Origin: Alteromonas sp. MMG017
GTDB taxonomy: Bacteria; Pseudomonadota; Gammaproteobacteria; Enterobacterales; Alteromonadaceae
Length of the DNA: 64,000 nucleotides
Direction of reading: 5' to 3'
NCBI RefSeq assembly: GCF_018100795.1
Contig: NZ_JAGJDY010000001.1
Span: 372,001 to 436,000 of the forward strand
Part shown: positions 16,774 to 26,678 of the stretch, piece after piece
Position numbering within the stretch: the stretch's first letter is position 1
Layout: the number at the start of each line of letters is the position of its first letter
Translations under genes and position numbers: made by a program
Notes under the pieces: generated by a model
Seen by the model: the letters and a program-made list of their open reading frames with translations, nothing else
Told to the model about the DNA's origin: nothing
Databases searched by the model: none

Positions 16774-17679
16774 ATGTTCGCTTATATACGTACTTTTATT
16801 AAAGTTGTTGAAACTGGCAGCTTTTCAAAGGCCGCCGCTGTGTTAAATGTAGCGCCGTCCTCAGTTGCTAGAAATATCGATGCCCTTGAACAAGAATTAA
16901 ATTGCACCTTATTTTTGCGTAGCACTCGCTTCTTAAAGCTGACAGACAAAGGAAGTGTTTTTCTGCAGGGGGCAATAAAGCTGTTAAATGATGCAGACCA
17001 CTTACAGGCCTCGCTAAACGAAAAATTAACTGAGCCTGCGGGAGCTTTACGTATTTCAACATTTGAAAGCTTTGGTCGACTGCACCTTTGCCCTATCACC
17101 TCAGGTTTTTTAGCGACATACCCGAAAGTTAGCGTTGAACTTGAGTTAGATAATAAAATGAGAGACTTATTTTCAGATGACATAGACATTGCCATTAGAA
17201 TAGGGGCTCCAGCAGACTCCCAGTTAAAGTCGCGCACCTTAGTATCAAATGATGCCGTGATATGCGCAACACCGGAGTATGTAAGTAAGTTTGGTAAGCC
17301 TATCGCGCCAGAGGATCTGGCATTGCACAATTGCTTGCTACTTAATCAAAATCGACAACGAACATATTGGTACTTCCAAAAGGGGCGACAACAAAGAAAA
17401 GTGCAAGTAGAGGGTAATTTAAAGTCGAAAGGGGGGACACCTTTATTAAACGCATGTCTAAACAACCTAGGAATATCCCTATTACCTTATTGGATGGTAG
17501 CAGAGTATGTAAAAACGAGTGCATTGGTCACTTGCCTAACCGATTGGCAATGCAGTCCGATACAGAGAAACAAAAGTAGTGTTTACGCACTATACAAACA
17601 AAGTAATTATCCCAATCCGTTAATAAGGCTATATATAGACTATTTGCTTGGAAACTTACCTGAGCCAAGACCCCACTAG
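16774..17679 (+). CDS. LysR-family regulator divergent from azoR
   Basis: A 301-residue transcription factor. The N-terminal winged helix (residues 1-60, 'FIKVVETGSFSKAAAVLNVAPSSVARNIDALEQEL') is followed by a substrate-binding domain (about 90-290). It belongs to the YafC/DsdC-like LysR subgroup often found beside oxidoreductase genes. The 117-base intergenic region shared with azoR is A+T-rich and probably holds its binding sites. By position it most likely controls azoR; the inducer is unknown. Confidence 0.88.
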   Translation: MFAYIRTFIKVVETGSFSKAAAVLNVAPSSVARNIDALEQELNCTLFLRSTRFLKLTDKGSVFLQGAIKLLNDADHLQASLNEKLTEPAGALRISTFESFGRLHLCPITSGFLATYPKVSVELELDNKMRDLFSDDIDIAIRIGAPADSQLKSRTLVSNDAVICATPEYVSKFGKPIAPEDLALHNCLLLNQNRQRTYWYFQKGRQQRKVQVEGNLKSKGGTPLLNACLNNLGISLLPYWMVAEYVKTSALVTCLTDWQCSPIQRNKSSVYALYKQSNYPNPLIRLYIDYLLGNLPEPRPH

Positions 17680-17755
17680 CTACAAGGTGTATTTCTTTAT
17701 TCGAAACTTGTATTAATATACAAAACATAATGTTTTAGTGCTTTTGTGACATGAT

Positions 17756-18394
17756 TTAATTGACTGAATCAATTACCTTGGACTTAACATGAGGTTCGGA
17801 CAAAACCATTTTTACCCTTGAGCTTATACTAGCCTCAATAGTAGCAAGATCGACTTTGGCCCTTGCCCGGAAAACGATCCCTTGTCGAATATCAAACATA
17901 AGCTGTGCTCGTTCAAGTGATGGGAAATCTCTTGGCAGCGTCCCTCTTGCTTTTTCCAATTCAAAGCGTCTAACAAAACGCACGTCGGCATCTCCAATCA
18001 CTTCTTGTAATAAGGCTTGTGAGCCATCGACACAGTCAACACTCGTGGCAACACAAGAACCTAAAAAACAGCCTGTTGCACCATTTTTATCACTAGTGCT
18101 GTATTCGATTACCGCATTAAAAAAAGCGTAAACTGCACGTTCAATATCAGGCTCAGTCTCAAAAACTAATAGCGGTGTACACTCATCACTAGAAACATAA
18201 TATTTAATGGCCTCTAAGTAGAGCTGGTGTTTATTTTCAAACACAGCATAAAGGCTTGGGCTGTTAATACCCATGGCATCTGTAAGATCTTTCATAGATG
18301 CGCCGTCATAGCCCTTCTGCCAAAATACATACATGGCGGACTTTAGTGCCTCTTGCTTATCAAATGTTCTGGGCCTTCCGGCTTTTCTTTTCAT
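17756..18394 (-). CDS. TetR/AcrR-family repressor
   Basis: A 212-residue repressor. The N-terminal helix-turn-helix reads 'RKAGRPRTFDKQEALKSAMYVFWQKGYDGASMKDLTDAMGINSPSLYAVFENKHQLY', in the usual TetR layout (quoted in part). The C-terminal ligand-binding domain contains 'GATGCFLGSCVA', as in the subgroup with redox- or electrophile-sensing Cys. An upstream in-frame start at 18448 is open, but the Met at 18394 begins the typical 'KRKAGRP' sequence. It is divergent from the ABM-domain gene at 18666; palindromes between them are candidate operators. Confidence 0.85.
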   Translation of the reverse strand: MKRKAGRPRTFDKQEALKSAMYVFWQKGYDGASMKDLTDAMGINSPSLYAVFENKHQLYLEAIKYYVSSDECTPLLVFETEPDIERAVYAFFNAVIEYSTSDKNGATGCFLGSCVATSVDCVDGSQALLQEVIGDADVRFVRRFELEKARGTLPRDFPSLERAQLMFDIRQGIVFRARAKVDLATIEASISSRVKMVLSEPHVKSKVIDSVN

Positions 18395-18556
18395 GAATAT
18401 GTAACTTTCATTATATATTAAAAATCTGTCTTGAGACTCATTGAGCATTGGCAGCCTACAATTCTTGTCTTTTCTGCAGTACTTGTCAATTTTTCCTTAA
18501 CTACATAAAAATAATATCTTATCAATCGTTACAAAAATAATTGAGTTCAACTAATT

Positions 18557-18595
18557 ATTATGTTTTCATAATGATCATTACATAATTAATTATGT
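18557..18595. promoter_or_regulatory. Two palindromes, candidate TetR operators
   Basis: ATTATG-TTTT-CATAAT (18557-18572) and the perfect 16-base palindrome ACATAATTAATTATGT (18580-18595) lie between the divergent TetR and ABM genes, 70-110 bases upstream of the ABM start. Both share the ATTATG/CATAAT half-site, as expected for one repressor binding twice. Confidence 0.55.
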
Positions 18596-18665
18596 TATCC
18601 AAACACACCATTACGAAAGCCATTGGTTTAGGATTTTCGTTAAACCATTACTTGAGGAAGTAGAA

Positions 18666-19385
18666 ATGAAAGTAATCCCATATCCCAATGATTGGCTAGC
18701 GTACGAGCCAATAGATTTTATGAAAAATGAAACACTAGGTATTTTTGCACATAGCTTTGCTAAAAACGGCGAACAAGGTAGCATCAAAGAAGCCTACAAA
18801 AAAATTGTCGACATTGCGATAGAAGAGCAAACCTGTTCAGTACTATCAGCTTCGCAGTCATTGGTACTCCCTAATCATCATCTGCTTTATGAAGAGTGGA
18901 CAGATTACGATGAATTTTTTGATGTGCAAGTCAAAAGAAACTATAGAAATGCGTTTTACAAATGGTTAGACCCAATTCGAAAAGGGCCTATCAGCCCTGA
19001 GTTTACCCGTATTTTTTGCTCGTCAGGCATACACCCAAGTGATGTCGCAGCGCAGAATGCCTATGCATTGATTCAAAGTTATCAGGTAGAAGCAAAAGAT
19101 TACGCGACAGCGTTTCATCTATTTAACGATTACATCGTAAGTAAAAATAAAAGCGAAAAAAATACTTTCGCCAATGCTCATCAGTCTATTAATAATCCCA
19201 ACCATTTTTTACTTTATGAGGTGTGGTCGGACTTTACAGCCTTAATAGAAAGCCAGCAGCAAAACTATATAAGGGCTGAATTACAGCAAAAACTGGAGAG
19301 AGTGGTATCAGCAGCAAGTGCTGAACCTTGCTCGGAGATCTTTCAAATCTACTATGACCCACAAAAATATCAGCATCAACACTAA
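18666..19385 (+). CDS. Tandem antibiotic-biosynthesis-monooxygenase (ABM) domain protein
   Basis: A 239-residue soluble protein made of two ABM-like ferredoxin-fold halves (about 25-110 and 135-230). Each half ends in the family pattern 'NHHLLYEEWTDYDEFFDVQ' or 'NHFLLYEVWSDFTALIESQ'. ABM proteins are cofactor-free monooxygenases or quinone/haem-related enzymes; several act on quinols and aromatic polyketides. The start has GAGGAAGTAGAAATG, a good ribosome site. It is followed after 40 bases by an SDR reductase and then an AraC regulator on the same strand, and faces a TetR gene. An electrophile or quinone detoxification role is an inference. Confidence 0.75.
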   Translation: MKVIPYPNDWLAYEPIDFMKNETLGIFAHSFAKNGEQGSIKEAYKKIVDIAIEEQTCSVLSASQSLVLPNHHLLYEEWTDYDEFFDVQVKRNYRNAFYKWLDPIRKGPISPEFTRIFCSSGIHPSDVAAQNAYALIQSYQVEAKDYATAFHLFNDYIVSKNKSEKNTFANAHQSINNPNHFLLYEVWSDFTALIESQQQNYIRAELQQKLERVVSAASAEPCSEIFQIYYDPQKYQHQH

Positions 19386-19425
19386 TCTATTTTTTAACAT
19401 CTAACCCAAATATAAGGAATTTAAA

Positions 19426-20202
19426 ATGAACAATACTTACCCTATAAGCTGGCACCAAAAAGCAGTAATCATCACCGGTGGCAGTTCGGGTATTGGTAGA
19501 GCAACAGCACTCGCATTGGCGGATATGAATGCCAACGTGTTAATCACAGGCCGGTCAAAGGAAAAGCTGGAAGAGGTTGCTGCACCATACGAAAACATAC
19601 ACTATCTTGTCGCCGACAGTGGTGATACAAACAGTGCCCAATCAATCGTTAATCATACACTCAATCTTTTCGGCCGCGTGGATACTATTATCAATAATGC
19701 AGGTGCTGGCGGCTTACGCCCTATTGAAAGCTATGAGGCACAATTTATTGAAGGTATGTGCGCCACCAATATTGTTGGTCCTTCATTATTATTAAGTGCA
19801 GCATTGCCTTCACTCAAAGAAAGCAAAGGTACCGTTGTTAATATCTGCACCGCAGTATCCAGAAATGCAGGTCCAATGATTGCGCATTATGGTGCGACCA
19901 AAGCGGCTCTAGAATATTTAACTCAATCTTGGGCTATTGAGCTTGCGCAACACGAAATTCGTGTGAATGGTGTGGCTCCCGGTCCCGTTAAGACCGGAGC
20001 TCTTACTGGAATGATGGGTTTGGATAGTGAAATGGCAGCTTCTATTGAAGCCATGGAAGCGCAACAGGTCCCCCTGGGTAGACGCGGTTTTACCGAGGAT
20101 ATCGTGCCATGGATAGTCGAGTTTGCAAATTCTGAGAACAAATGGACAACTGGACAAATTTTAACCGTTGATGGTGGCTGGTCACAAAGAGTTCAACCTT
20201 AA
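19426..20202 (+). CDS. Short-chain dehydrogenase/reductase (SDR)
   Basis: A 258-residue classical SDR using NAD(P)H. Cofactor motif TGGSSGIG at residues 17-24, NNAGAG at about 90-95, catalytic Tyr155 and Lys159 in 'HYGATKAALEY', and 'PGPVKTG' after it. The C-terminal 'TGQILTVDGGWS' is typical. The ribosome site is AAGGAATTTAAAATG. It lies in a same-strand group with the ABM gene 40 bases upstream and the AraC gene 50 bases downstream. Substrate is unknown; a ketone or quinone produced or removed with the ABM protein is plausible. Confidence 0.9.
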   Translation: MNNTYPISWHQKAVIITGGSSGIGRATALALADMNANVLITGRSKEKLEEVAAPYENIHYLVADSGDTNSAQSIVNHTLNLFGRVDTIINNAGAGGLRPIESYEAQFIEGMCATNIVGPSLLLSAALPSLKESKGTVVNICTAVSRNAGPMIAHYGATKAALEYLTQSWAIELAQHEIRVNGVAPGPVKTGALTGMMGLDSEMAASIEAMEAQQVPLGRRGFTEDIVPWIVEFANSENKWTTGQILTVDGGWSQRVQP

Positions 20203-20252
20203 CTTTTAGTACTATCAATTTTTAGCCTAAACAAGCGAAGGCCTCAAGCGCA

Positions 20253-21257
20253 ATGGAAAATACATACGAATACGCTTCGCAAACCACAAAAGCGATATAT
20301 CATGCAATCGTTGAGGTTGGCGCAGAGCCAGAAGCCTTACTCAAAACCGCAGACCTGACAATAGAACAGGTTGAATTTGATGATTATGATAAACACATAG
20401 CTCTGTGGCAGGCTGGTGAGGCATTACTCAACAGCCCTGACATCGCTCTCCTTGTTGGCTCAAAGAATAGCCCCTTCGACAGAGGTATCGTTGGAGGGGT
20501 GTTTATCTCTAGTAAAACACTATTGGACGCAGTACAGGCAGCTACTCAGTTCCTGCACATCTTAGTTGATTATATTCACGTTGAACTTCGCTCAGATAAG
20601 CGACACTTTTATGTAAAATTTAGCTACTCCAAAGAAATCTTCCATCACTATGGTCTTGAGCATATCGCACTGTCTTTTTTGAACTGGCTCAGGATATACA
20701 GTAATAAACCACTGAGGCCATGCCATGTACAATTCCAATTTCCACAGCAATATTGTCAGTCTAAATATAAAGCTTCATTTGGCTGCTTTGTAGAATTTGA
20801 CCAGAGTGAAAACTTGCTTGTATTTCCGTCTACAGTAATGCGTGAAGAACGTATGAACTACAGCAAATACATCAATACGCTATTACTCAAACAAGCGACA
20901 GAAATTGATCAAACCCAAGTTAAGAATGAATCGTTCATCGATCGAGCGGTTCAGGCAATAAAGGTTTGCACTCACCAGCGTAATTCATCATCCCGTGATA
21001 TTGCTAACCAACTCAATGTGAGCCAGCGGACTTATCATAGAAAACTATTAGCAGAAGCGATTACTCATCAACAATTACTTGACCAAGTCAGAAAAGAAAT
21101 TGCTATATCCTACCTCCCTGATCCGAATAGCAGTATTAAGTACATCGCCTATCACCTTGGTTATGGTGATTTGAGTAGTTTTAGTCGAGCGTTTAAACGT
21201 TGGACTGGATACTCGCCTAGTAACTATATCAAAAAGTTAAAATCACTCTCGGCTTGA
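20253..21257 (+). CDS. AraC-family regulator (OruR/Arabinose_bd type)
   Basis: A 334-residue transcription factor. The N-terminal 200 residues match the Arabinose_bd-like sensor found in OruR/ArgR-type AraC proteins. The C-terminal double helix-turn-helix (about 235-330) shows 'DIANQLNVSQRTYHRKLLAEA' and the family signature 'IKYIAYHLGYGDLSSFSRAFKRWTGYSPSNYI' (quoted in parts). It is the last gene of the ABM-SDR group and may activate it. After it comes the border region of the Tn7 transposition module. Confidence 0.87.
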   Translation: MENTYEYASQTTKAIYHAIVEVGAEPEALLKTADLTIEQVEFDDYDKHIALWQAGEALLNSPDIALLVGSKNSPFDRGIVGGVFISSKTLLDAVQAATQFLHILVDYIHVELRSDKRHFYVKFSYSKEIFHHYGLEHIALSFLNWLRIYSNKPLRPCHVQFQFPQQYCQSKYKASFGCFVEFDQSENLLVFPSTVMREERMNYSKYINTLLLKQATEIDQTQVKNESFIDRAVQAIKVCTHQRNSSSRDIANQLNVSQRTYHRKLLAEAITHQQLLDQVRKEIAISYLPDPNSSIKYIAYHLGYGDLSSFSRAFKRWTGYSPSNYIKKLKSLSA

Positions 21258-21708
21258 TTCTATTAACACTGTTTCTCTACAATCCAGTAGAAGCGTTATA
21301 TAAGCATTTAAAACTCGCTCTTAGGTCGCTAATATCGAGCGCTTTCTTCTCTACTGTCAACGGTAATCTAATTTTGACCCACTTAGCGGTAAAGTAAAAT
21401 TGACCCACCTTTGGCGTTTATACTTCATTTTGTTTATTGGTAACTGGGGCTATTGGTGAAGAAATAATCAAAAAGAGACATGAAAAAAATCCACAAACAA
21501 AAATTCGCTTTTAAGCGATCGGTTTGCAAATATCGGGGTAGTGAATTCAACACTTAGTTGAGTCACAATGAAGCACGTCAGACAGTGTACATACAACATC
21601 TCGCAGACCTTACGTTTTTTCTATCCGCGGGTCTCATTTAAGTCTGCTTAACGGCATGTACCTTTCCCTAGATTTAACTAATTTATTGTTTAGTTCAAAT
21701 TACACATG
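21258..21708. other. Junction between cargo and transposition genes, with IS21-like remnant
   Basis: No gene is supported in these 450 bases. Two related blocks, ATTTTGACCCACTTAGCGGTAAA (in 21371-21393) and AAATTGACCCACCTTTGGCG (in 21396-21416), form a short direct repeat. Repeated TTTGACCCAC motifs are characteristic of IS21-family ends, so this may be the scar of a lost insertion sequence. No transposase remnant was recognised here. Confidence 0.35.
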
Positions 21709-23079
21709 TTAAGGCGATAAACGCGCTGGCTGTGGCGGAGGTAATACACACATTAGCCAAGAGTGGTCGTGATTGTATAACCAATACGCAGCGGCATTAT
21801 TTTCCGCAAAGATATTTTTTCTTGTTGTACCTGGATGTAAGGATAAAAAGCGTAAAATTGTGACGCGGTATTTGCGCCTCATAGACTCAAATTTAATTTG
21901 GCGTCGACGAGCAACGAGGCCAGGAATTGACGATATCAACATTTCTACACTTCCTGTAGATACATCAAACTGTTTTGCAATCGCGTTTCTATGCCAACCT
22001 CGAGAAGCCATATTAGCAATTCTGTTGCGCATTTTTCGATCTATAAGTCTCGGCGCAAGACGAGACGTCAGGCCATATTTGAGTGCAATCGATTTTACAT
22101 AAGTACGACTTTTGCAAGTTAATTTTGCGGTTTCATTCAAGCTAGTTCCATTAGAAAGTAATAAGTAGCACTGCTCTTCCTTTTCAGTTTTATTGGAGTG
22201 GGGAGGCGTAGCTCGAGGTATAGTTATACCATCGTTGTGTCCGCACAAAGATAACCAGTATAAAAATATACACATGCGTCCGGGATGGCAAAAATGCTCC
22301 TGAGACAGCACGTTGGAAAGAAAGGCATAGTCAAACTCGCTTTTTGGAATCCAGTAAGGCTGCGTCGGATAAAGGCTCTTCACAGCGTTGAAAAATGAGA
22401 GACAAAGCGCTTTACGCCTAATTCTATCTTTGTCCGTTAGGTATCCCAGCGTACGCAATTGGGTATAAACAAAGTTTAGTAACTCCGCTTTATTTGCATA
22501 CTTGGCTCGTTCAATTGCATTAGAACAAAATCTAGCGTAGTCCAAATCTTCTGGATTTGCATGCGATGATTGATTGCTAATAGGTGGTAGTCCCACAGAG
22601 AGATGGTAGCGAGACGGCAAAGTTTTGGAATTAAGGACTGTGCCATGAACAGGACAAGCAACTACATTGGGTATTTGATGCGTTCTTCGCCAATACGGTA
22701 CACCCCAAAGTTTCAAATCATCGAAAGTGCATTGCGCACAGTATTGTATTCTGTGTTTTTGTTGCCCCCGTGAATTGGGCATTTGCCAGAGACGACTGAT
22801 GTTATTTAACCCACCTTTTAACATTCGCTCTTCCATACTTTGACACGATGTTGGCAAACACATCTGAAACAAAGGCCCTAAAGTTTGTCCATAAAGCGAA
22901 TTGGAGGAACCGCCGCTATAGTAGCTTAGCCTCCGATGATGTTGAGTTAAAGTGGGATGAGCACAGACTCGACTACTGCCAAAAATCTTTTCTTGAATTT
23001 GTGTCGTCTTCAAGCCGGAAAATACAAGAAGGCGAACGATACGACTGAATAGAAATTCATCAGGAAATGCTTTGGGCAA
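21709..23079 (-). CDS. TnsD/TniQ-family target-selection protein
   Basis: A 456-residue protein, apparently complete. The N-terminal TniQ domain has 'DEFLFSRIVRLL' and the zinc-binding pattern 'YCAQC ... CPVHG' (CxxC about residue 110, CxxH about 140). The C-terminal half has helix-turn-helix segments ('SRTYVKSIALKYGL', 'HRNAIAKQFDVSTGSVEML'), as in TnsD, which binds the attachment site DNA. By analogy with Tn7 TnsD it would recognise the 3' end of yhiN and recruit TnsC. The start is TTG (23079), since no ATG lies in the right place. It follows tnsC by 41 bases. Confidence 0.85.
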   Translation of the reverse strand: MPKAFPDEFLFSRIVRLLVFSGLKTTQIQEKIFGSSRVCAHPTLTQHHRRLSYYSGGSSNSLYGQTLGPLFQMCLPTSCQSMEERMLKGGLNNISRLWQMPNSRGQQKHRIQYCAQCTFDDLKLWGVPYWRRTHQIPNVVACPVHGTVLNSKTLPSRYHLSVGLPPISNQSSHANPEDLDYARFCSNAIERAKYANKAELLNFVYTQLRTLGYLTDKDRIRRKALCLSFFNAVKSLYPTQPYWIPKSEFDYAFLSNVLSQEHFCHPGRMCIFLYWLSLCGHNDGITIPRATPPHSNKTEKEEQCYLLLSNGTSLNETAKLTCKSRTYVKSIALKYGLTSRLAPRLIDRKMRNRIANMASRGWHRNAIAKQFDVSTGSVEMLISSIPGLVARRRQIKFESMRRKYRVTILRFLSLHPGTTRKNIFAENNAAAYWLYNHDHSWLMCVLPPPQPARLSP

Positions 23080-23120
23080 AAAAATAACGGATAAGACTTT
23101 TCGTCTTTCTTTGCATCTGA

Positions 23121-24559
23121 CTAGTCAAAAAACCTATCCGCTAGCGGGTCTTCACACAGTAACTGCTTTTCACGTAGGTAGGTGACAGCGCAGCGTGCGT
23201 CTTTTGCCTGACGGATTTCATCGGGATTGCTAATATCTTCACGAAGCGTCGTTGAATTAAAGACTTTTTGCAAAAGATCATAAAATTCAGGGTGCTGTGG
23301 TCTATCGACACTGGGAATAAAAGGCTGACGGTGTTTTGTTTTCGAGGAAGTCTCTGCTTGATCTGCACCCGCCGTAATCTTGTTTTGATTGAGCTCTTCT
23401 CTTGCATTCAAGGTATCAGCAGAGCGGGAAGAGAATATACATTCCCGTTCATAGGCATCTTGCAGAACCGCCTCGCAAATTGACTCATCACCAGTACCCA
23501 TAACTAGACGTTGTGCCCTTGTATACGTGCGACGCGCTAAATCTATGTTCCCTACTGTCAAATCATAGAGCTTACGACTAAACGCATCAGTTAATGGAGT
23601 TTGCACATTGGTCCATTGCAACTGCCACAATTGGATATGAATGCAGTCCAACTTGGACTGTCATAGGCCAACCTATCCATGTAGTAGGCACCTCCACTCT
23701 CGCCTCTACGCGCGTTCTGTGACAACCGCATAAGTGTCATATCAAAAGGGGGATTTGCGCAAAAGACAATAGGCACTCCCAAACTGTTGACGATTTTTTT
23801 GATGAATTTGAGTAAACCAGACTCGCCGGAAGTGCGCTCAAAATGTATGTTTTGCATTTCATCGATGACCAACAAACCCAGATTGCAAGATTTGATACGC
23901 TGCTCTATCTGGACCATTAAATCACTTGTTCGAGACTCTGGCTTCGTGATATCAACGCCTGCGGCCTCGTCTAGGGCAAGCAAAATCTCTAGACACAGCT
24001 CTCTTACACTGGATTTATCAGGACATTCTACTTTTATCCAAACTATCTGATCGCGAAAACCCAGTGTTTCTTCTTTGTAGATACGGTGTTTAATCACTTG
24101 TGGGAAGTGGAGCAATATTTGTTCAAGCATGGTGGTTTTGCCTGTTCCACTCTCACCAATCAGTGTAATCCCGCGAGCCGTTGACACAAAACGTCCTGTA
24201 TCGGGCGCTACTGCGCATCGATTGTCGACAGGGTAATGAAGAAAATGTTGTGTCGTCGCGGATAAAAGGTTCTTCGCGCAGTAACCCTGCTTTATTACGC
24301 GCTCAATGTCTCGAAACGCCTCGAAATAAATTTCCAAAGGCTGCCTGAATATGTCTATGCGAATGAGAAACTCTTCCCTGTCTAAAGCATCACCTGTGTA
24401 GCGGAATTCGTCTGGCAAATCTGGATACACCGCGAGCGAATTAAGCACAGCAGCTTGCGACTGTTTTTCAGGTAAAGCTTCAATCAAAGGGTTGCCAGTA
24501 TACTCTGGCAAAACAAGGGTTTTATATTCAGCATCTACAACTCGCCCGAGTAAACTCAT
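23121..24559 (-). pseudogene. tnsC: tnsC, AAA+ transposition regulator, frameshifted
   Basis: TnsC is the ATPase that links target choice to the transposase. The first frame (24559-23591) has the Walker A 'LIGESGTGKTTML', the Walker B 'LLVIDEMQN' and sensor 'VFCANPP', and reads 'SPSWTAFI'. The homologous continuation 'QLWQLQWTNVQTPLTDAFS' lies in the -1 frame and runs to 23121. Joining them at about 23645 restores a normal TnsC of about 480 residues, so one base has been lost. There is no homopolymer or slippery heptamer at the break. The ATP-binding domain alone could still be made. The start overlaps the tnsB stop by 4 bases. Confidence 0.85.
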
Positions 24560-26562
24560 TTGTTGTCTCCACGACTTGGAAGCGTCAGAACGTTATTCGA
24601 GTACTGACGTTTTTTAGGCTCAGAATGAGGTTCAGAACATGTTGATTTATCGGTCGCATTTGCACTGTTTCGTTCAAGGCTACGCGCCATTTCTTCGACA
24701 CGATTTTTGCGTCTATTGTCAGTTCGAGCTTTCTTCGTTTTGGGTTTCGGTGCAGCTTTCGCTTCACGTTTGGCCTGACGGGTAATGGCGTTTTTGACTG
24801 ACAAAGACTCAATAGATGATATGGGTAAAGTGCGTTTAGCATGTTGATCATCAGCCCAGTCTTGAATGTAGTAAACATCAGCCAGCCCTAAACCTTTCAT
24901 TTCCTGACTACGTTTTAACAGTCCGCAGCGCGTGAACGTAGTCTCATTTGGAAGCTTCACATAAATATAGTCAAAACACTCATCGTTCACTCTGCCCTCT
25001 AACTGAATTCGCCCGTTGGTTTTGGCAATCGCAGACAGGTTGAGTTTTCGTACCTTATCGTGAGAGTAATACATCTCTTGCCAAAAAATACCATTCGCCG
25101 TCACACTCACACTAACAGGTCTCAAAAGGCGAGCCTCAACTTCCTGCTCAGACACCTTTTTTAATGCACTCATGTAATTTGCAACATGAATATGCCAGAA
25201 TTCTAACGGAGTTGGTGGTGTATCAGTCTCTACCAGAAGCTTACTTTGAAATGACAATCGATCTCGCGTCATGCTGTTTTTATCTAACACATCTCTTACG
25301 ATTATCTTCGTAAGATCCTCAAGGGTATATATTGCGCGACTTCTTGGATCGGGAGCACTCTTGATGATCTTTCCCTTATCTCTTACTGAGCCAGCCAAAG
25401 CATGAAGTTCGCTTCGGTTAAGTGTATTAAACCGACCTTCAACAAAAGGCTTAAAATCAGGACGCGACAAACCTGCCCACTCCAATGGCACCATAGGTAC
25501 AACAGATTCCTCAGCGCGTAAACCCAGCATTTCTCCATTATCGGCAATCAGTCGACCAGGTAAATGCTTACACGGCCACTCTCTTTCTGTGATATCAATC
25601 CCCAAAGAATGACAGTACGGGACTTTTGACGAAAATGCATTGAACAACGCTAGACGTGCTGCATCCCATGACGCGTAAAATAGGGACACGCTCAACCCGA
25701 CTATCATTCCACTTGCACGATCAACGATAAAATATAGTGTGGGTCGCCCAAGCACTTTGTTTCTATTCCACTTTGAAACGATATGGACATCAATAACCGT
25801 AGCATCAATTTCAAAACAAGCTCCGGGTACAAGATTGTCTGATACGATACTGCTTTCATTACTGCGATAGTTTTGCAGATAATCTGTTTGGTGTTTCGTA
25901 AAGGCGATCATGTCATGTTGAGAAAAAAGCTTTTTCGCCCAAGAACGAAACTGTTGTGAAGATGGAATATCAGGCCTTGTCTGAGTAAAGTCTGCGTCAA
26001 TAATTGCAGCAGGAAAATACGTTTTCAAGAAATCCTGATACGCCTGCTCCATCGATACGCCTCTTGACTTGAGGTAAGTAAGTTTTAGAAATTTTCGTAT
26101 ATTGACCTTGTCTTTTTCTGTAACAATGTACGATTCGCGAACTGGAAATGCACCAGTCCGGCTTACAGACTTTCTACCTAAACTTTTCGTCACATTTTTA
26201 CGTTGTTTTCCTCTTCCTCCACAAAAATAATAGTCTGGAAGCATTGCATCACGAACCTGTCCCAGGCGCCAAAATCTATTTAACAATCGATATATTTTTT
26301 TAGCGTCGACGCATGTCTTTTTTGCTAAGCATACGATATCAGGTTGGTGATATTGCGTTGCCATTGATAGCGCTAAATCCTTTCGGTTTGCGATGGATGA
26401 GATAATTGCCCAGTTTTTTTCTCGCTTTGTTTTGACAGCCTCCGTTAAAAGCGATTCGTCCACAAGTAAATGACCGCTCAATATGTCTGCCGCTGGACGA
26501 ACATGCTTATTGCGAACTGCATTTTTGAAAACATTGATTTGAACAGCTCGTGGGCGAAGCAC
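24556..26562 (-). CDS. tnsB: TnsB transposase (DDE integrase superfamily)
   Basis: A 668-residue transposase that would bind the terminal repeats and join 3' ends. N-terminal DNA-binding helices (about 60-220) precede an RNase-H-like core with the acidic residues in 'CFEIDATVIDVH', 'RLIADNGEM' and 'PFVEGRFNTLN' (D, D, E). A beta-barrel domain and a long basic tail (KPKTKKARTDNRRKNRVEE) follow; the tail contacts TnsC in Tn7. The reading frame is intact. Start is GTG at 26562. Together with tnsA and tnsC it forms the core module of the Tn7-like element. Confidence 0.92.
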   Translation of the reverse strand: MLRPRAVQINVFKNAVRNKHVRPAADILSGHLLVDESLLTEAVKTKREKNWAIISSIANRKDLALSMATQYHQPDIVCLAKKTCVDAKKIYRLLNRFWRLGQVRDAMLPDYYFCGGRGKQRKNVTKSLGRKSVSRTGAFPVRESYIVTEKDKVNIRKFLKLTYLKSRGVSMEQAYQDFLKTYFPAAIIDADFTQTRPDIPSSQQFRSWAKKLFSQHDMIAFTKHQTDYLQNYRSNESSIVSDNLVPGACFEIDATVIDVHIVSKWNRNKVLGRPTLYFIVDRASGMIVGLSVSLFYASWDAARLALFNAFSSKVPYCHSLGIDITEREWPCKHLPGRLIADNGEMLGLRAEESVVPMVPLEWAGLSRPDFKPFVEGRFNTLNRSELHALAGSVRDKGKIIKSAPDPRSRAIYTLEDLTKIIVRDVLDKNSMTRDRLSFQSKLLVETDTPPTPLEFWHIHVANYMSALKKVSEQEVEARLLRPVSVSVTANGIFWQEMYYSHDKVRKLNLSAIAKTNGRIQLEGRVNDECFDYIYVKLPNETTFTRCGLLKRSQEMKGLGLADVYYIQDWADDQHAKRTLPISSIESLSVKNAITRQAKREAKAAPKPKTKKARTDNRRKNRVEEMARSLERNSANATDKSTCSEPHSEPKKRQYSNNVLTLPSRGDNK

Positions 26563-26678
26563 TGAGGTTGTCTTTTTGGTGTTAAAAAAGACAAGTGTTT
26601 CAATCTCTGCAAAAATAGACAGCAGTCTAAATTCCCCCTCTTCGCCCCCAGACTGACTCAGAGATATGCCATAGGGAA

